A stretch of 64,000 nucleotides of DNA, from NCBI GenBank assembly GCA_963931865.1, contig OZ007508.1, positions 17,241,762-17,305,761 on the forward strand, in the 5' to 3' direction. Positions 1 through 12,311 of the stretch are shown one piece after another. The notes below the pieces were generated by a model that saw nothing but the letters and a program-made list of their open reading frames with translations, did no database searches and had not been told where the DNA came from. Positions within the stretch are counted from its first letter, which is position 1, and each line of letters starts with the position of its first letter. The translations under genes were made by a program, and so were the position numbers. This stretch comes from Axinella damicornis. Lineage: Eukaryota; Porifera; Demospongiae; Axinellida; Axinellidae.

Positions 1-333
1 GAGCACATGTGGCTTTGAATAAATTTACGGTTTTTCACTTCGCTCACCAATGTAAACAATGTAAACAAAGCTGAGCATCTGTGATGAGTGTTTACAAGGT
101 TTAATAGCCTACGGCGTGGGTGTATCAAAGTACTGCAAGAGCGTATACAGTGACCACATCCTGGGTGATATCTATATCATCCCCAGCTGTGATTGACTGT
201 ATACCCAAATTAGGGTGATATAGATATCACCCAGACCAGGCACCTCTATGTTGACATAACCTCCTCTCTGCAGTGTGTACTGACCATAGAGTGCAGCACA
301 TCCATTGCAAGCTGGGATGTACAACAAGAGTTT

Positions 334-361
<28 letters not shown>
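334..361. repeat. Poly-G tract (about 28 G)
   Basis: An uninterrupted G run at the same place as the 48,042-48,073 run in copy B, so the tract predates the duplication. Length is probably unstable and may be miscounted by sequencing. Confidence 0.9.
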
Positions 362-364
<3 letters not shown>

Positions 365-1504
365 GTAAATCAAAAGGAGCATGTTTGATAGACATTGGCA
401 CTAGATGAAAACATGGCATTGTAAGAAGTAGCCCATGCATGCGTGCATACCTAGCTAACAGCGAATGAGTGGTTATATAAGCAAGCTACATTGACGCACG
501 ATTATATACGATACCATATTACCCAAATTCTGGTATAGAAGACTTCAATTGTACCCTGTCCTGAACATCCACACTTGCTCACGTCGTTGTTCAGGAAAGT
601 TGCACGGACACATAGCGGTAGTACACAATTTTGATGTCGTGGTTGTATGGACGTATCACGGTAGTCCACGATTTTCCCAAGAAATTACGTGCATGCGCAA
701 ACAGTGGATACCAGGCCCTTTCTTTCTCGGGCGGTCGGGGCCTGGGTACGAGGCTAGATTATACCATGCTCATGTCTATGTTAGGTAGTGAAGTGGAGCA
801 CTGGGATTGCTCTCCCTCAGAGAGAAGTTTCAAGTTTGCACAGCAAGCCCCACTAGCTGCAGATTCCAGAGTTTGAACCTTTCAATCATACATTCTGCGC
901 TGGAATTGGGAGGTACCTAGAACTGATCATGACCTATAGCTTATTCTTTTCCTCCCTTCGCTTCTGGCCACATCCCCTACCACAAAAACAAGTCTGTCTT
1001 GCCAGACTACTAGCTACTTGTTATTAGCTTGGTGCGCATGACACTAACCAGACAGCCATGTACACTGAGTTTCCTGATACCACAGAATACTGCTCCGAGC
1101 TCCAAGCCACCCGTGCACAACTCTACCATTACTTTCTACGTCTGGACCACGTAACCCCATGACATTTAGTACAGCTCCACAGCTTCCTTGATATCAAGTG
1201 ATGCTGAAAGCAATCCACACTGGGGGTTGGGGGGCTTGCAAGAGTAGATTATATACCAGACTTCTGTAAAAACCCTGCATGGCAGTGGCCATGCAGAAGA
1301 AGTTATAGGGGACCAATATATATACCATGCATGCAAGTTACCTGCAAGCTTGTTCACTGTCCTCGTACTCTCTGCATGGTAGACAGTCTCTGAGTCTGAC
1401 CGGTCTGATCTGGTCTCTCTCACTGTCACGTGGTATAATGCACATGGCTTCCAACCACACCCCCAAGATTACTGAAGTTGTACCCTGCCTAACTCCTGAA
1501 AATA
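362..1504. other. No gene seen; duplicated non-coding DNA
   Basis: Short open frames here are not conserved in frame in copy B (48,074-49,450) and show no recognisable domain. No splice-bounded exon was found. Confidence 0.6.
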
Positions 1505-1556
1505 GTAGTCTCATTCCCAGACCATTTTTTCCCAAAATGGTCTGGGAACGAGACTA
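1505..1556. mobile_element. Short palindromic element, AGTCTCRTTCCCAGACC family
   Basis: About 52 bp of inverted repeat: TAGTCTCATTCCCAGACCA is mirrored by TGGTCTGGGAACGAGACTA around a short A/T centre. The same insertion occurs at 49,453-49,506 in copy B, so it predates the duplication. It belongs to the AGCCTCGTTCCCAGG palindrome family seen throughout the window. Confidence 0.75.
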
Positions 1557-1883
1557 AGAATACAGCTGATCTCATGCATCCTCAATAACCATTACTTCAG
1601 GTACTCCTGGTCACATATGAATTCATTCATCTAGCTACAGTAATAGTACTAGTCATAGCTCTCATGTGAGATGTCACAGCATGCAGACACCACTCTCAGA
1701 GTTCAGCTCTCCAGCTACGGCAATACCAGTCAGCAAAGTCCACTTGCGCGGCTTTGCATTACTGCATGCGCACGAAACTATTGAAGGTATAGTGCATTAT
1801 TAACAAATAGTTTGTACAACGAATAAAGTACAGGAGTGAAAGTATGTGCTTGACCAATACTGCACATACATTTAAAAAACACA

Positions 1884-3350
1884 TCACGGCTTTGATGGTG
1901 GGTGACTGAAGTAGGGAGTCCAATTGTCTGGTGAAGAACTCGATGGATCACTCGAGGGAATATGTGGTCCATAGCCGGGGTGATATTGGGGCTGCTGATG
2001 GAGAGGAGGGAAGCCTGGGAGTTGCATGGACGCAACAGACTGCTGTTGAACGACATGCTGAGGGTACTGGACTTGTGTCTCTTGCGGTGTAGGCTGAAAG
2101 CCACTTGGAGGAGCCTGAAGTTGCACATGTGGGGTGAGCGGCTGTTCACCATATTGATACTGGGGGTGTGGATTGTGTGCCCCATGCGGCATTTGAAACC
2201 TGCTAGGAAAGTGAGGATTCGGCATTGGAGGGATCGGGTAACCTGTAGGAGGGAACGAGCAGAGATAAGTCAGGTGTCAGTACACATTCAATGGGAGTGC
2301 TGCCAAGAAGTACGGGATTTTACTACAGTCACTAATTTAGCACTTACAGTACGTTTGCCTCAGGGTTTGTGCAACATCTGGCCGGCCAACAAACTCGATC
2401 GCCTCGGCAAGTTCACACCATGTCGGAGGAGGATTGACTCGTGGTAGCCACTTCTCCGTAAGAACAGCCATGAGGCACCTCTGCGGGTCGCCACGGTATT
2501 GTTGATTTATGGCACTGAGCTGGGCTTGGGGGATGTCTAGGTAAGTACCAATTGGCTGCCACTTGTCTGGGACAGTGTGATAGAGCTGCTTCATCACTTG
2601 CTTCTGAGTAGGTTTGGACAGATCTAGAAATCAAAGGCAAGACCACAAGTAACCATTGCCCAGATGTACAGGGAAGCTGTAGGTGAGCTAACACAATACA
2701 TTACAGACTTAGCAACGTAGATTTTAATTTACCTTGAAACTGATGGTGATAAGACACTTGATGACCATACCGCGGTTGATATGGTGAGGAGGGTGCATAG
2801 GATTGCTGATATCCATGGGCAGGTTGCAGTGTGGGCTGTAGTATAGGAGAGCCCTGCACCAGCTTTGACAAGCTTTCAACATCACTTTGTGGCAGCAGGG
2901 GAGATGACGAGGCATGTACTGTGGCACTGGCTGTCCGAGGGCTTTTCATCTGGTACTCTGTGCATGTAATAGAGGAACTCAATGAACAAGTATACCAGCC
3001 ATGAGTATGGTCATATGATCTAGCATGCCACGTCAACCGTTTACCTACTAACCATATTTATACCACATGCACCTATTGGAGGATAAACACACTATCCTGC
3101 ACATACATAACCTACAAACTCCCCCTCCTATATTAATGACCGTGCATAGTACATACCACACAGAAGACATTGTACCAATGCAGTTGTTATACGCACCCAG
3201 TTCAACTGTCTCCACAGTGGTATCCTCAGTGGCCGCTTGTATCTTCTGGGACTTTGTGACTGGAATCCTTTCCTCAGCAGGCGAAGAACCTGCAAGTATC
3301 ATGACCAACAGATGTGTTCTAATAGCAGACATTCTATTACCTTGGGACAT
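1884..3350 (-). CDS. Death-domain protein with Pro/Gln-rich flanks (copy A, five exons)
   Basis: The five exons are 3350-3341, 3289-3197, 2957-2733, 2623-2348 and 2242-1884. All junctions are GT-AG with matching phases, giving one frame of 320 residues from MSQ to a TGA stop. Intron 1 is only 51 nt. Residues about 35-109 are Ser/Pro/Gln-rich. Residues about 110-200 form a death-domain-like fold: the spaced motifs DKWQPIG, LSAI, RCLMAVLTEKWL, PPTWCELAEAIE and VAQTL match the death-domain pattern of two Trp-centred helices. The C-terminal 120 residues are Pro/Gln/Tyr-rich with no domain I recognise. Death domains mediate adaptor contacts in apoptotic or innate immune signalling; that role here is inference. 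The gene lies 1.2 kb downstream of the ROCO-like gene on the same strand, but splice phases do not join them. The exon 2 donor (GTGCGT) is weak. Confidence 0.8.
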
Positions 3351-4509
3351 GTTGCAGTGTAACAGGCAACTACTGTACTGTCCCTAGTGTGCTCACAGCT
3401 CAAGGTGCTTGAATGGTTGAACGTAAGCACCCACCCCCACTTATGAATTAACTTGGGCAGTGTTAATTGATCTCAGGCTGTGCCCTCGACCAATTAAAAT
3501 TGCCCTCGGTTCCCAGTGTTCATGTGGGTTAAAGCCCTCATGTAAGGGCTCTATCCTACATATATAGAACATCCCAAAAGAGGGACATTAACTACCACAG
3601 ATTTCGTTGTTAAAAATATTTTGTCGCTGTCCAAATAACGTCGAAAATTAAAATCACAAACAAGCTTAAATGCTGTCTCTTCTTTGAACGCTCAGTACGT
3701 CACATAAACTGTTTGTTTTCCCCAATTCCATCACATGCAGTATAAAGTCCTCCCCTGCTCCCAAAGAGAGACCTGGTACTCACTGTTTGCACATGCATGT
3801 AATATTCCATTAATAGCCCATACATTATGAACCGGGTAAATTCATTCAATGGAGTTGATCCATGGAGGCTGGAGTAACAGAGCAAGTTTTCTAGTTTCTA
3901 TAGAAAACCTGTTAAGCTGTACATTGCAAACAGTGGGAACCAGACCATGAAGAGTGGCTGGGAGTAATGCTATTCACATGCATCATAGTACTGTATATCC
4001 AAAACTAATTGTCGTGATTTATTGTTTCACATCGTAAGACTGGGGAATTTATGGCAGATGACCTATGACCTCTGACACGTCCAGAAAAAAGATGGAGCTG
4101 ATCAAAGTACGAAAGCGCTTGAAGCGTTTGAGGCTACAACCTTTAGGCCCCTGTTAGTTGCATTGTTTCTGCACCCCCGCCCACATCCAGATTCGGGGCC
4201 GCATGAATCTTGCCATTACTATGATGTAATGCCATTATGACCTAGTATAGTATTTGGCAAAATATGTGTCATGGCATTCCTTAGTCCTTGTGGAAGCTTT
4301 TACTATGAATGTTTGCACATTGTGTTGTCTGTAGCACAAGCTGAAGAGAGGTAGGCTTGTGTGCGTGTGTATGTTGTTGTACTACTGTCACCTTGCAGGG
4401 TTTGTTTTATGAAAGGAAGTGACATATTAATAATGACAACCAGCTAGCATCGTGTGAAAATATTCGTAGTACATGTAAAATTTACTTCACGTATAAACAT
4501 TTTCGTGGT
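3351..4509. other. Intergenic, no gene seen
   Basis: Lies between the death-domain start and the ROCO stop. Only the part from about 3,880 on has a counterpart in copy B (about 51,200); the rest is missing there. No exon with splice borders was found. It may hold the death-gene promoter, but I see no clear TATA or CCAAT arrangement. Confidence 0.5.
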
Positions 4510-6692
4510 TTATGAAAACCGCGAAACAACAGATATACTGTTTACCCTTCGTAGCTGGTGTACATCAAGGTAAACAACAATGAGCTTGATACCTGAGGTT
4601 GTTGCCTTTGTCTTCAGCCACACTTTCTCCCTCTCTCCTAGCTCTCCAAACTGGTCAGCATCCTGGCTGCACTGCCAGTACTCTTGGTCCTTGGATAAGG
4701 TGGCTACATGCAGTGGAGAGGAAGGCTGTGTGCAGGTAAGCTGACTGTTGTCACTGCTACTGTGGGGACAGAAAAACGCCTCAAGAGGCTTTGAGTTGTT
4801 ATACCTCAAGGTTTTAGTGGCTGCGTCGATCCCATCAAATATCGAATTCCGAATGGCGGGGCAGATCTTGCAACATGCTGACGATGGTGCCCTAATGTGG
4901 ACCTCAAAGAAGGCAAAGGAATCAACTAGGGTGACCGCGCAAGCATGGTCAGGCAACCTGAACTTGATGATGTTTCGTGCTATCAGAATGGGTGTACCAC
5001 TACTAGGAAGCAAGACTTCCCACCGGCAATGACTCATTAGGAATGCTGCCAGGCAGGGAAAGACTCCAGCACGTGGCCAGCCATTGGGGAAGCGAAGAAT
5101 GAGTGGAGCTGCGGCATCTGTGAAGATGCGATGCTTGTCTAGCTCCTCACGAGATACCATGTCCAGAAGTGAGGGCATGAAGTACTCATCCCCTGATACC
5201 GGACCAATGATTAGAAGGTGTTGGAGAAGCCTAAGAAGATCAGCTGCAGTAAAAAGGCCAGGGACATAGTGCTCGGGAAACTGCTCCAGAAATTCAAGAG
5301 TGACAATGCCCTGGTCTCGAAACTTAAGCCATTTACTAGTGACAAGTACCTCAGACATTGCACAGTTCCCATCACCTTCACTGGCTTTGAGAAGCCTCTG
5401 CCTGTGTTCTACAAGCTCAGAAAGTTTGTCAACTGGGATCTGAGGATCAGTGAAAAGCACATTGGGAAGCACATCTGGATAATAGAGGCAGATATTCAAC
5501 TCGTCAAAATATTTCAGAGCTGCCTGGAAAGCTCCAGTGCTGATTTTAAGCGAGTGTGCTACGTCAAGGCATTCTTTTGTGCTAAGGACCTTCCTTACCA
5601 ATAGGCTAGCCATCCTTTGAAGCAACAACTCCAAGATGTACCATATGATCGGAATTTGGACCTTGGGTGGGGCAGAGCTCTCGATTATTTGCCTTAGTAT
5701 TTCGGCAATTCGTCTATCCTCTTCTCCAGGCTCTTTGGTGTTGACCGGAAAGATAGGCTGATTAAGTCCTCGGTTGTAAAGGACAAGGTAATCGGGGAAG
5801 GCTGGGTGGAGAAGATCAAAGAGTGTTTTGTTCTTCTCAGCCCGTGTTTCAGATTGACACTCACGCTCCTTATCTCTGTGAGTGCCAACTACGGCGATCG
5901 TTGAATTCCTGCCTTCTGTTGGTTGTGATTGCAGGGTACGAACCATGCACATGAGGATCTGAATGTTGGTGAGCAGCGAAGGGTAAGGTGTACCCACAAG
6001 CTCACCTGCTTTGAAGTATTCTACAATGGGGTGATCGTTGAGGCTCTCACTCAGCCGCTGCACGAAGATGGTGCTGCAGGTGTTGCGAATAAAGATCGGA
6101 AGAAGATCATGGAACTGTGGCTGGCCACCAGAATCGATGATATGTATCCAGTCAGAATCAATCAGTTCTCTGGATACATTCAGACCCTGACTCGAGATTG
6201 CTTTCGTAAGTTGGTCGAGTAAGCTAGTGATGGCCAGCTGTAGAGCTTCTTCGGAGGTAGAAAGGGGAGCGTCCTCTTGTGGGTTAGGTGTGGTCTGTGT
6301 GGTCTGATCAGGTTGGGAAGCAGCGTGTTCCTGGTCAGGGGTTGTCTCCTCCAGGGTGTTGTGCTGGAGAAGGGATTTGATTATTTCCACTCCTTCGGGA
6401 AGGCTATCACAGAGGATTGGGATGGCCCCTGAGAGCATTTCCAGTAGCTCTTGCTCATCCACCACCTTCCACCCTCCAATGCAGAGCTGGATCCGGGTCC
6501 CGGAGACAACTCTGACTCGAACAGGGCGTTCAGCACACGGTGTGCTAGTCCGGAGCCCTGGCGGAGGCCTCCCAAGAAGAAGGAATTTCAGACTGGTTTT
6601 GCCAACTCCGGGTGGCCCAGTAAAAACAGACTTGATAATTCGTGCATTTACGTAGCCACGTTGCATAGCCTCATTGATGTACTTCCTGGATT
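4510..6692 (-). CDS. ROCO-like GTPase with COR-type region (copy A, large exon)
   Basis: One large exon of about 727 codons, opened by a strong acceptor (TGTTTGCTCTCCCACAG, exon from 6692, phase 1). Numbering from the Met at 6789, the P-loop GPPGVGKTS is at residues 58-66, the G3-like DSGGQPQF at 219-226 and the G4-like THRD at 303-306. A COR-like segment follows at about 425-455 (YFDELNICLYYPDV, then VLFTDPQ). The DxGGQ plus COR arrangement is typical of ROCO proteins (LRRK/MFHAS1 relatives), which act as GTP-regulated scaffolds. No leucine-rich repeats or kinase are visible, so N-terminal exons may be missing. The open frame runs upstream into an intronic minisatellite, so the Met at 6789 is probably not the real start. 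A possible donor (AGG|GTAAAC, about 4,535) is lost in copy B, so the 3' end is uncertain. Confidence 0.75.
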
Positions 6693-6704
6693 CTGTGGGA
6701 GAGC

Positions 6705-6830
6705 AAACAGTGAGTGGGTAATCAACACTGGACAATACTGGTTGGTTAACTTGGATGGTTCCATATCTCTGATAACCATTAATCAACACTGGACAATACT
6801 GGAGGTTGGATATCTTAGCTGGTTCCAGAT
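6705..6830. repeat. Intronic minisatellite, about 62-bp unit (about 1.6 copies)
   Basis: The unit contains ATGGTTATCAGAGATATGGA and CCAGTATTGTCCAGTGTTGA on the minus strand. It recurs about three times at 8,435-8,615 and again at 53,930-54,025. It has an open frame that fuses to the ROCO exon, producing a false N-terminus. Confidence 0.75.
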
Positions 6831-7179
6831 TTCATACCATTAGTATGTGTGATAGCATGGTTTGCTGTGGTAGTTGGGATTAATAGCACGAGTAATGCAG
6901 GAGGTAATTGCACGAGACGAAGCCAAGTGCAATTTACTGCATTATGAGTGCTATTAATCACAGCACACCATGCTAATCTTCATAGCTTTCAGTACAGCAA
7001 TAATCTCGGTATAATGCATGCAGGTTAGCTAGCTAGCTACGTACTTGAACAGCAGATGGAAATGCATGCGCATTATAATACTAGCTAGCTATTCACAGTC
7101 CAAGAGAATAGTAGCTAGCTATGAAGTTCTGTTTTCCAATTATTGGTTCGCCATGTTCCGGTGATTTTGTGGGCAGTTC

Positions 7180-7435
7180 TTTGGTTTCAGACTGGTAGAT
7201 GCTCAATGTGTTGCAGTGTGCTGTTGTTGAATGAACGAAGAGTGGGATTCTCGGGGTCCAGGAGCGGTTGAAGGAGGAGGCACAGCCAGTGGAAGTTCTT
7301 CGAATAGCGAGTCATTGTCGTCAGTTTATAAAGACCTTACCAAGGCTAGCGCTGCCATGCTGTGCTCGCTCTCAGACTCAATAATGTTGCTTAGTTACGA
7401 CACCGAATGGTCACACCCACCTGCTTGAATAACCA
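7180..7435 (-). promoter_or_regulatory. Conserved region upstream of ROCO exon; possible 5' exon or promoter
   Basis: This stretch is kept in three copies (also about 8,990-9,250 and 54,410-54,660). On the minus strand it holds a CCAAT-type box (TGATTGGTTATTC), and in this copy a start-like CAGCATGGCAGCGCTAGCCTTG followed by GTAAGG; the other two copies have GCAGGG there. Open frames exist on both strands but disagree between copies. A non-coding first exon or promoter of the ROCO gene is the simplest reading, unproven. Confidence 0.3.
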
Positions 7436-8644
7436 ATCAGCTGCCGATTACAGTATTCCGCAGTCCTGTAAGTTAGCTTCATTGGCTCACAACTGTGGTA
7501 TTACAGAATAATACCACAGTTTTGTATAGCACTTTAGCATGGAGTGTAATACAGCTCTAAGATTAACACTACTATTGTGGAACATTTGATGGTCGGTTAG
7601 GATAGCGAATTGATTATTTATGGAGCTGATAACCTCATAAATCAATCCCTTATAATCTCTTGAAAACCAAGTGACCAACATCACAATAGCTACATTGCAT
7701 CATCCTAGGTATGCTCTCACAGGGGCGGTGGTGGTGGCATAGAAAAAGTGGTATAGCCCACCATTGTAGCGCAATGCGGAAGGCGGTGCCCAGAAGCACG
7801 AAGTGCCGATCTGTCTGTACTTTGCGCGGAAGAAATTTTTTCATTAGCGATGAGCGATGAGCATCCATGGGAAAGAAAAAGACCTTGGCTGGTGTGGAGT
7901 TTCAATGGTAGGTCCAGAACTAGGACCAGCATTTGTCGCTTGCAGTACAAAAACTGCAGGGGGAAAGCCTGGATGGATTTTGCACGTGATGCGTGCCACC
8001 ACTGATGTCACAGATTCTGTTAATACGTGTTCAACTTGTTATTGCCTGTTCCAGAGATGCTACAGAGACCAGACAAACTCCAGATGAGCGGCAGGTCCTA
8101 CCCATACAACATAACTTGAGTTGAAATAAAACTGCTGAGTAATTACTACAATGGTTGTAACTTGGAAGCGCTTTATACTGTTCACTCCGGGCAATGGGCC
8201 ATCACTCTGGGAAGTTCAGCTCAGCACTACTTCGAAGGTAAGACTTGTAGCTTGGATAAGCTCGGTGTGGCTCTCTTCTGGCCATTGACCTGTCTTCATA
8301 TGCGATCGTAGCTACTCTGTACTGTACTTGTCTTGAACGTGTGAAATCTGTCCAGGCCTAGCACCTTCACCCCACTTTTCATACTGCAAGCGACAAAAGC
8401 TGGCACGGAGGCCTGGAAATGAGCCCAACTTCTTCCATATCTCTGATAACCATTAATCAACACTGGACAATACCGGTTGGTTAACTTGGATGGTTCCATA
8501 TCTCTGATAACCATTAATCAACTCTGGACAATACTGGTTGGTTAACTTGGATGGTTCCATATCTCTGATAACCATTAATCAACACTGGACAATACTGGAG
8601 GTTGGATATGTTAGCTGGTTCCAGATTTCATACCATTAGTATGT

Positions 8645-8787
8645 GTAATAGCATGGTTTGCTGTGGTAGTTGGGATTAATAGCACGAGTAATGCAGGAGG
8701 TAATTGCACGAGACGAAGCCAAGTGCAATTTACTGCATTATGAGTGCTATTAATCCCTAATACCACAGCAAACCATGCTATCACAGA
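8645..8787. mobile_element. Palindromic MITE-like element
   Basis: Inverted repeat: TGTGATAGCATGGTTTGCTG and its complement flank a core running from GGGATTAATAGCACGAG to CTATTAATCCC. Other copies lie at about 6,850-6,970 (right arm damaged) and 54,057-54,200. All lie upstream of the ROCO exon. Confidence 0.7.
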
Positions 8788-10461
8788 TTACTCTTCATAG
8801 CTTTCAGTACAACAATAATCTCGGTATAATGCATGCAGGTTAGCTAGCTAGCTACGTACTTGAACAGCAGATGGAAATGCATGCGCAAATAATACTAGCT
8901 AGCTATTCACAGTCCAAGAGAATAGTAGCTAGCTATGAAGTTCTGTTTTCCAATTATTGGTTCGCCATGTTCCGGTGATTTAGTGTGCGGATCTTCGGTT
9001 TCAGACTGGTAGACGCTCAATATCTTGCAGTGCGCTGTTGTTGAATGAACGAAGAGTGGGATTCTCGGGGTCCTGGTAGCTACAGGAGCGGTTGAAGGAG
9101 GAGGCACAGCCAGTGGAAGTTCTTCGAATAGCGAGTCATTGTCATCAGTTTATAAAGACCCTGCCAAGGCTAGCGCTGCCATGCAGTGCTCGCTCTCAGA
9201 CGCAATAATGCTGCTTAGTTACGACATTGAATGGCCACACCCACCTGCTTGAATAGCCAATCAGCTGCCGATTACAGTATTCCGCAGTCCTGTAAGTTAG
9301 CTTCATTGGCTCACAACTGTGGTATTACAGAATAATACCACAGTTTTGTATAGGACTTTAGTATGGAGTGTAATACAGCTCTAAGATTAACACTACTATT
9401 GTGGAACATTTGATGGTCGGTTAGGATAGCAAATTGATTATTTATGGAGCTGATAACTCAATCCCTTATATTGATAATCTCTTGAAAACCAAGTGACCAA
9501 CATCACAATAGCTACATTGCATCATCCTAGGTATGCTCTCACAGGGGCGTTGGTGGCATAGAAAAAGTGGTATGGCCCACCATTGTAGCACAATGCGGAA
9601 GGTGGTGCCCAGAAGCACGAAGTGCCGATCTGTCTGTGCTTTGCGCGGAAGAAATTTTTTCATTAGCGATGAGCGATGAGCATCCATGGGAAAGAAAAAG
9701 ACCTCGGCTGGTGTGGAGTTTCAATGGTAGGTCCAGAACTAGGACCAGCATTTGTCGCTTGCAGTACAAAAAGTGCAGAGGGAAAGCCTGGATGGATTTT
9801 GCACGTGATGCGTGCCGCCACTGATGTCACAGATTCTGTTAATACGTGTTCAACTTGTTATTGCCTGTTCCAGAGATGCTACAGAGACCAGACAAACTCC
9901 AGATGAGCGGCAGGTCCTACCCGTACAACATAACTTGAGTTGAAACAAAACTGCTGAGTAATACAACGGTTGTAACTTGGAAGCGCTTTATACTGTTCAC
10001 TCCGGGCAGTGGGCCATCACTCTGGGAAGTACAGCTCAGCACTACTTCGAAGGTAAGACTTGTAGGTAAGACTTGTAGCTTGGATAAGATCGGTGTGGCT
10101 CTCTTCTGGCCATTGACCTGTCTTCATGTGTGATCGTAGCTACTCTGTACTGTACTTGTCTTGAACGTGTGAAATCTGTCCAGGTCTAGCACCTTCCCCC
10201 CGCTTTTCATACTGCAAGCGACAAAAGCTGGCACGGAGGCCTGGAAATGAGGCTACGTCCCAACTTCATCCAGTGACTAGACTATATGTGGTTAGGCAAA
10301 GCAGCCTTTGAACAAACACACACACCTTTACACTGATAGGGTAATAAGTAAAAGGTACAAGCACTGACCCGAACGATTATTATTGTCTAATGGAAAAATG
10401 GGGACAATAAGCAACGTCAGTAGTTATGATCAACTGCAAAACTCAACTACAATCTTTGCAA

Positions 10462-10533
10462 TAGCCTTGTTCCCAGGCTCTCCCACTCGCGAACAAGCGA
10501 CGAAAAGCTAGGCTGGGCCTGGGAACAAGGCTA
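10462..10533. mobile_element. Short palindromic element, AGCCTNGTTCCCAGGC family
   Basis: TAGCCTTGTTCCCAGGCTC is mirrored by GGCCTGGGAACAAGGCTA. The flanks are TCTTTGCAA and TCTCTGCAA, a near-perfect 9-bp repeat that looks like a target-site duplication. The same insertion is at 56,094-56,172 in copy B. Confidence 0.8.
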
Positions 10534-12311
10534 TCTCTGCAACATGCCAACCAGTTCATTATTCTTGCAACAACAGTGCATGCTGTACAGTACCTAAGAT
10601 TTGGCATACTGACTAGCGTTTAAAACAGCAATGTGATAATCCATTCAGTGAAATACAATGCATACTGCATTTTAAGTGGCTGTAGTAAACATTAAACTAA
10701 TGACATGGATTATAAACAAGAAGTCACACCCTAAATAGTTATTCTTCTTGCATGAGGCTAAGCTTCGTACCCAGGGTATAGCTGCAGTATGGACGGCAAT
10801 AAGGTACGTAGCTAGCTCTGCTATGACATAATGACACTGTCAGAATAGAGTAGTCAAAGAAATGTATGATCTGACTTTCCTGATTTGGTAGACTCACGCT
10901 CCAGTAGCTACAGTAATGGCAACAGGTTTTAGTGCTACAGTAAACATGGAAATCCCTTGGCTAAACCTTGTTTATACTTGTGGCACAGGGACGGAAAGGA
11001 CGCGGTAGAAGGTAGTTAGAACAGCTAGGGTACCCTGGATTTCAGAACAGTAAATACAAAACGACACGCATAATATCCCATTTGGCAAACATTCATATAC
11101 TAGCAGGACCCCCTACGTGTGGTATCTGGTGTACACAGAAATGGAAATGGAAGCCCGAGTGTTTCCATCGCACTGCACGGAAACTCACATAATTATATTA
11201 CTGAAATGTCAATGTAAAAGGCATGGTCAATAAAAGATGGCTGCACAGTATGATCAAGGACTGCTGAGTGTAATCATGTTACCACGGGAGACGTCCCAGG
11301 AAGTCCCAGGACTTCACTGGAGTGTACAACCACGAACTGTGTGCATGTAGCTGAGTACGTGGGACATCCCAGGAAGTCCTGAGGATACCCTAGCACTATA
11401 CCCTGAGGACTCTGGTGGAGTGTATGACTGGGGCTGTGTGCAAGTAGCTGATTGGGACATTCCAGGAAGTCCCTGGGATGTCCTAGGATTTCAGTGGAGT
11501 GAGACCACATACACAGAAAGGAGGGGACACTCTGGGTCATCACATGACTTGTAAAGAATCTTATGCTGTGACTTACGGTGGCAGTCCTAAATACTTGTGT
11601 CAGGACTTGCCAATTGCAGCTTCCCAGAAATCTTTGTGCACTAGCTACTACCGTAATCTCCCGATAATAAATCCACGGGCAATGAATATTAGTGGCTACT
11701 CAAAGAGGGGGGGGGGGGGGGGGGGGGCATATTTTTCGGATTCATTGCACTCAAAAGCACGCTCACTGCACTCAAAAGTAAGGCCCAGTCACTGCATGTG
11801 CAAACTAGTGCCATGAGCCACACTGCAACAGTCATTCTAGCACTACTACTCCCTGCTGAACAGGAACAATTTGTTCGTGTGAGTAGCTGCAGGAACAACA
11901 AACAAGATCAAGATACAGCAGGAGTGGTTGAAGCATGCAGACCATCTTCGGGACTTACCAATCGCTACTGCTTCCGAGAAATCCGAGGTGTGCTGCTAGT
12001 GGTAACTTATGCTAGGTGATTGCACACACGAAGATACAAACCAGCAAAGTGCAGCGTGTGCAGTCTCATGTCATGCACTAGTACACAGCTGATTGCACCA
12101 CACAATGATAATGAAATTCATTGGAAATGGTATGCCATAGCCAGCCTTCGTTTCTTAGCAACACTGAGAGGCTACCATTGGCAGAGCACAGAGCACAGTA
12201 TGCATGCAGAGTCTCATGTCATGCATCAGCTAGTCCAGCACAACTGATTATGTGCAGTGGCACACAACATTATCACTGGAAATGGAGTCCACGAATAGCC
12301 AACATTCAAGA
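10534..12311. other. No gene seen; duplicated non-coding DNA
   Basis: Contains a 21-G run at 11,707-11,727 and internal fragments of the TACCGTA families. Open frames are low-complexity or disrupted in copy B (56,170-57,720). No splice-bounded exon was found. Confidence 0.6.

Larger units (their letters stand above)
6700..10260. repeat. Local tandem duplication (units about 6,700-8,430 and 8,440-10,260)
   Basis: The two units align along their length, including the minisatellite, the palindrome at 6,850-6,970 / 8,645-8,787, the CCAAT-like region and the MITE-like stretch at 7,720-8,090 / 9,535-9,905. Copy B has one unit only (53,930-55,890), so the extra unit arose in copy A or was lost in B. 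Confidence 0.85.

Noticed and set aside
246..440. Minus-strand frame with a run of prolines
   Set aside because: The prolines come from the poly-G tract. The frame has no domain, and the same artefact appears at the poly-G tract of copy B.
4510..4540. Splicing of the ROCO exon directly into the death-domain gene
   Set aside because: The only donor-like site (AGG|GTAAAC) leaves phase 0, while the death-gene exon 2 needs phase 1. Copy B lacks the donor altogether, and the death gene has its own start codon.
5218..5604. 128-codon plus-strand frame conserved in both copies (also 52,424-52,810)
   Set aside because: It is antisense to the ROCO exon and is conserved because that exon is conserved.
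7857..8087. Plus-strand frame repeated at 9,676 and 55,249
   Set aside because: It overlaps a MITE-like repeat with relatives at 28,900 and 38,250. No domain; its presence in three places follows from the duplications.
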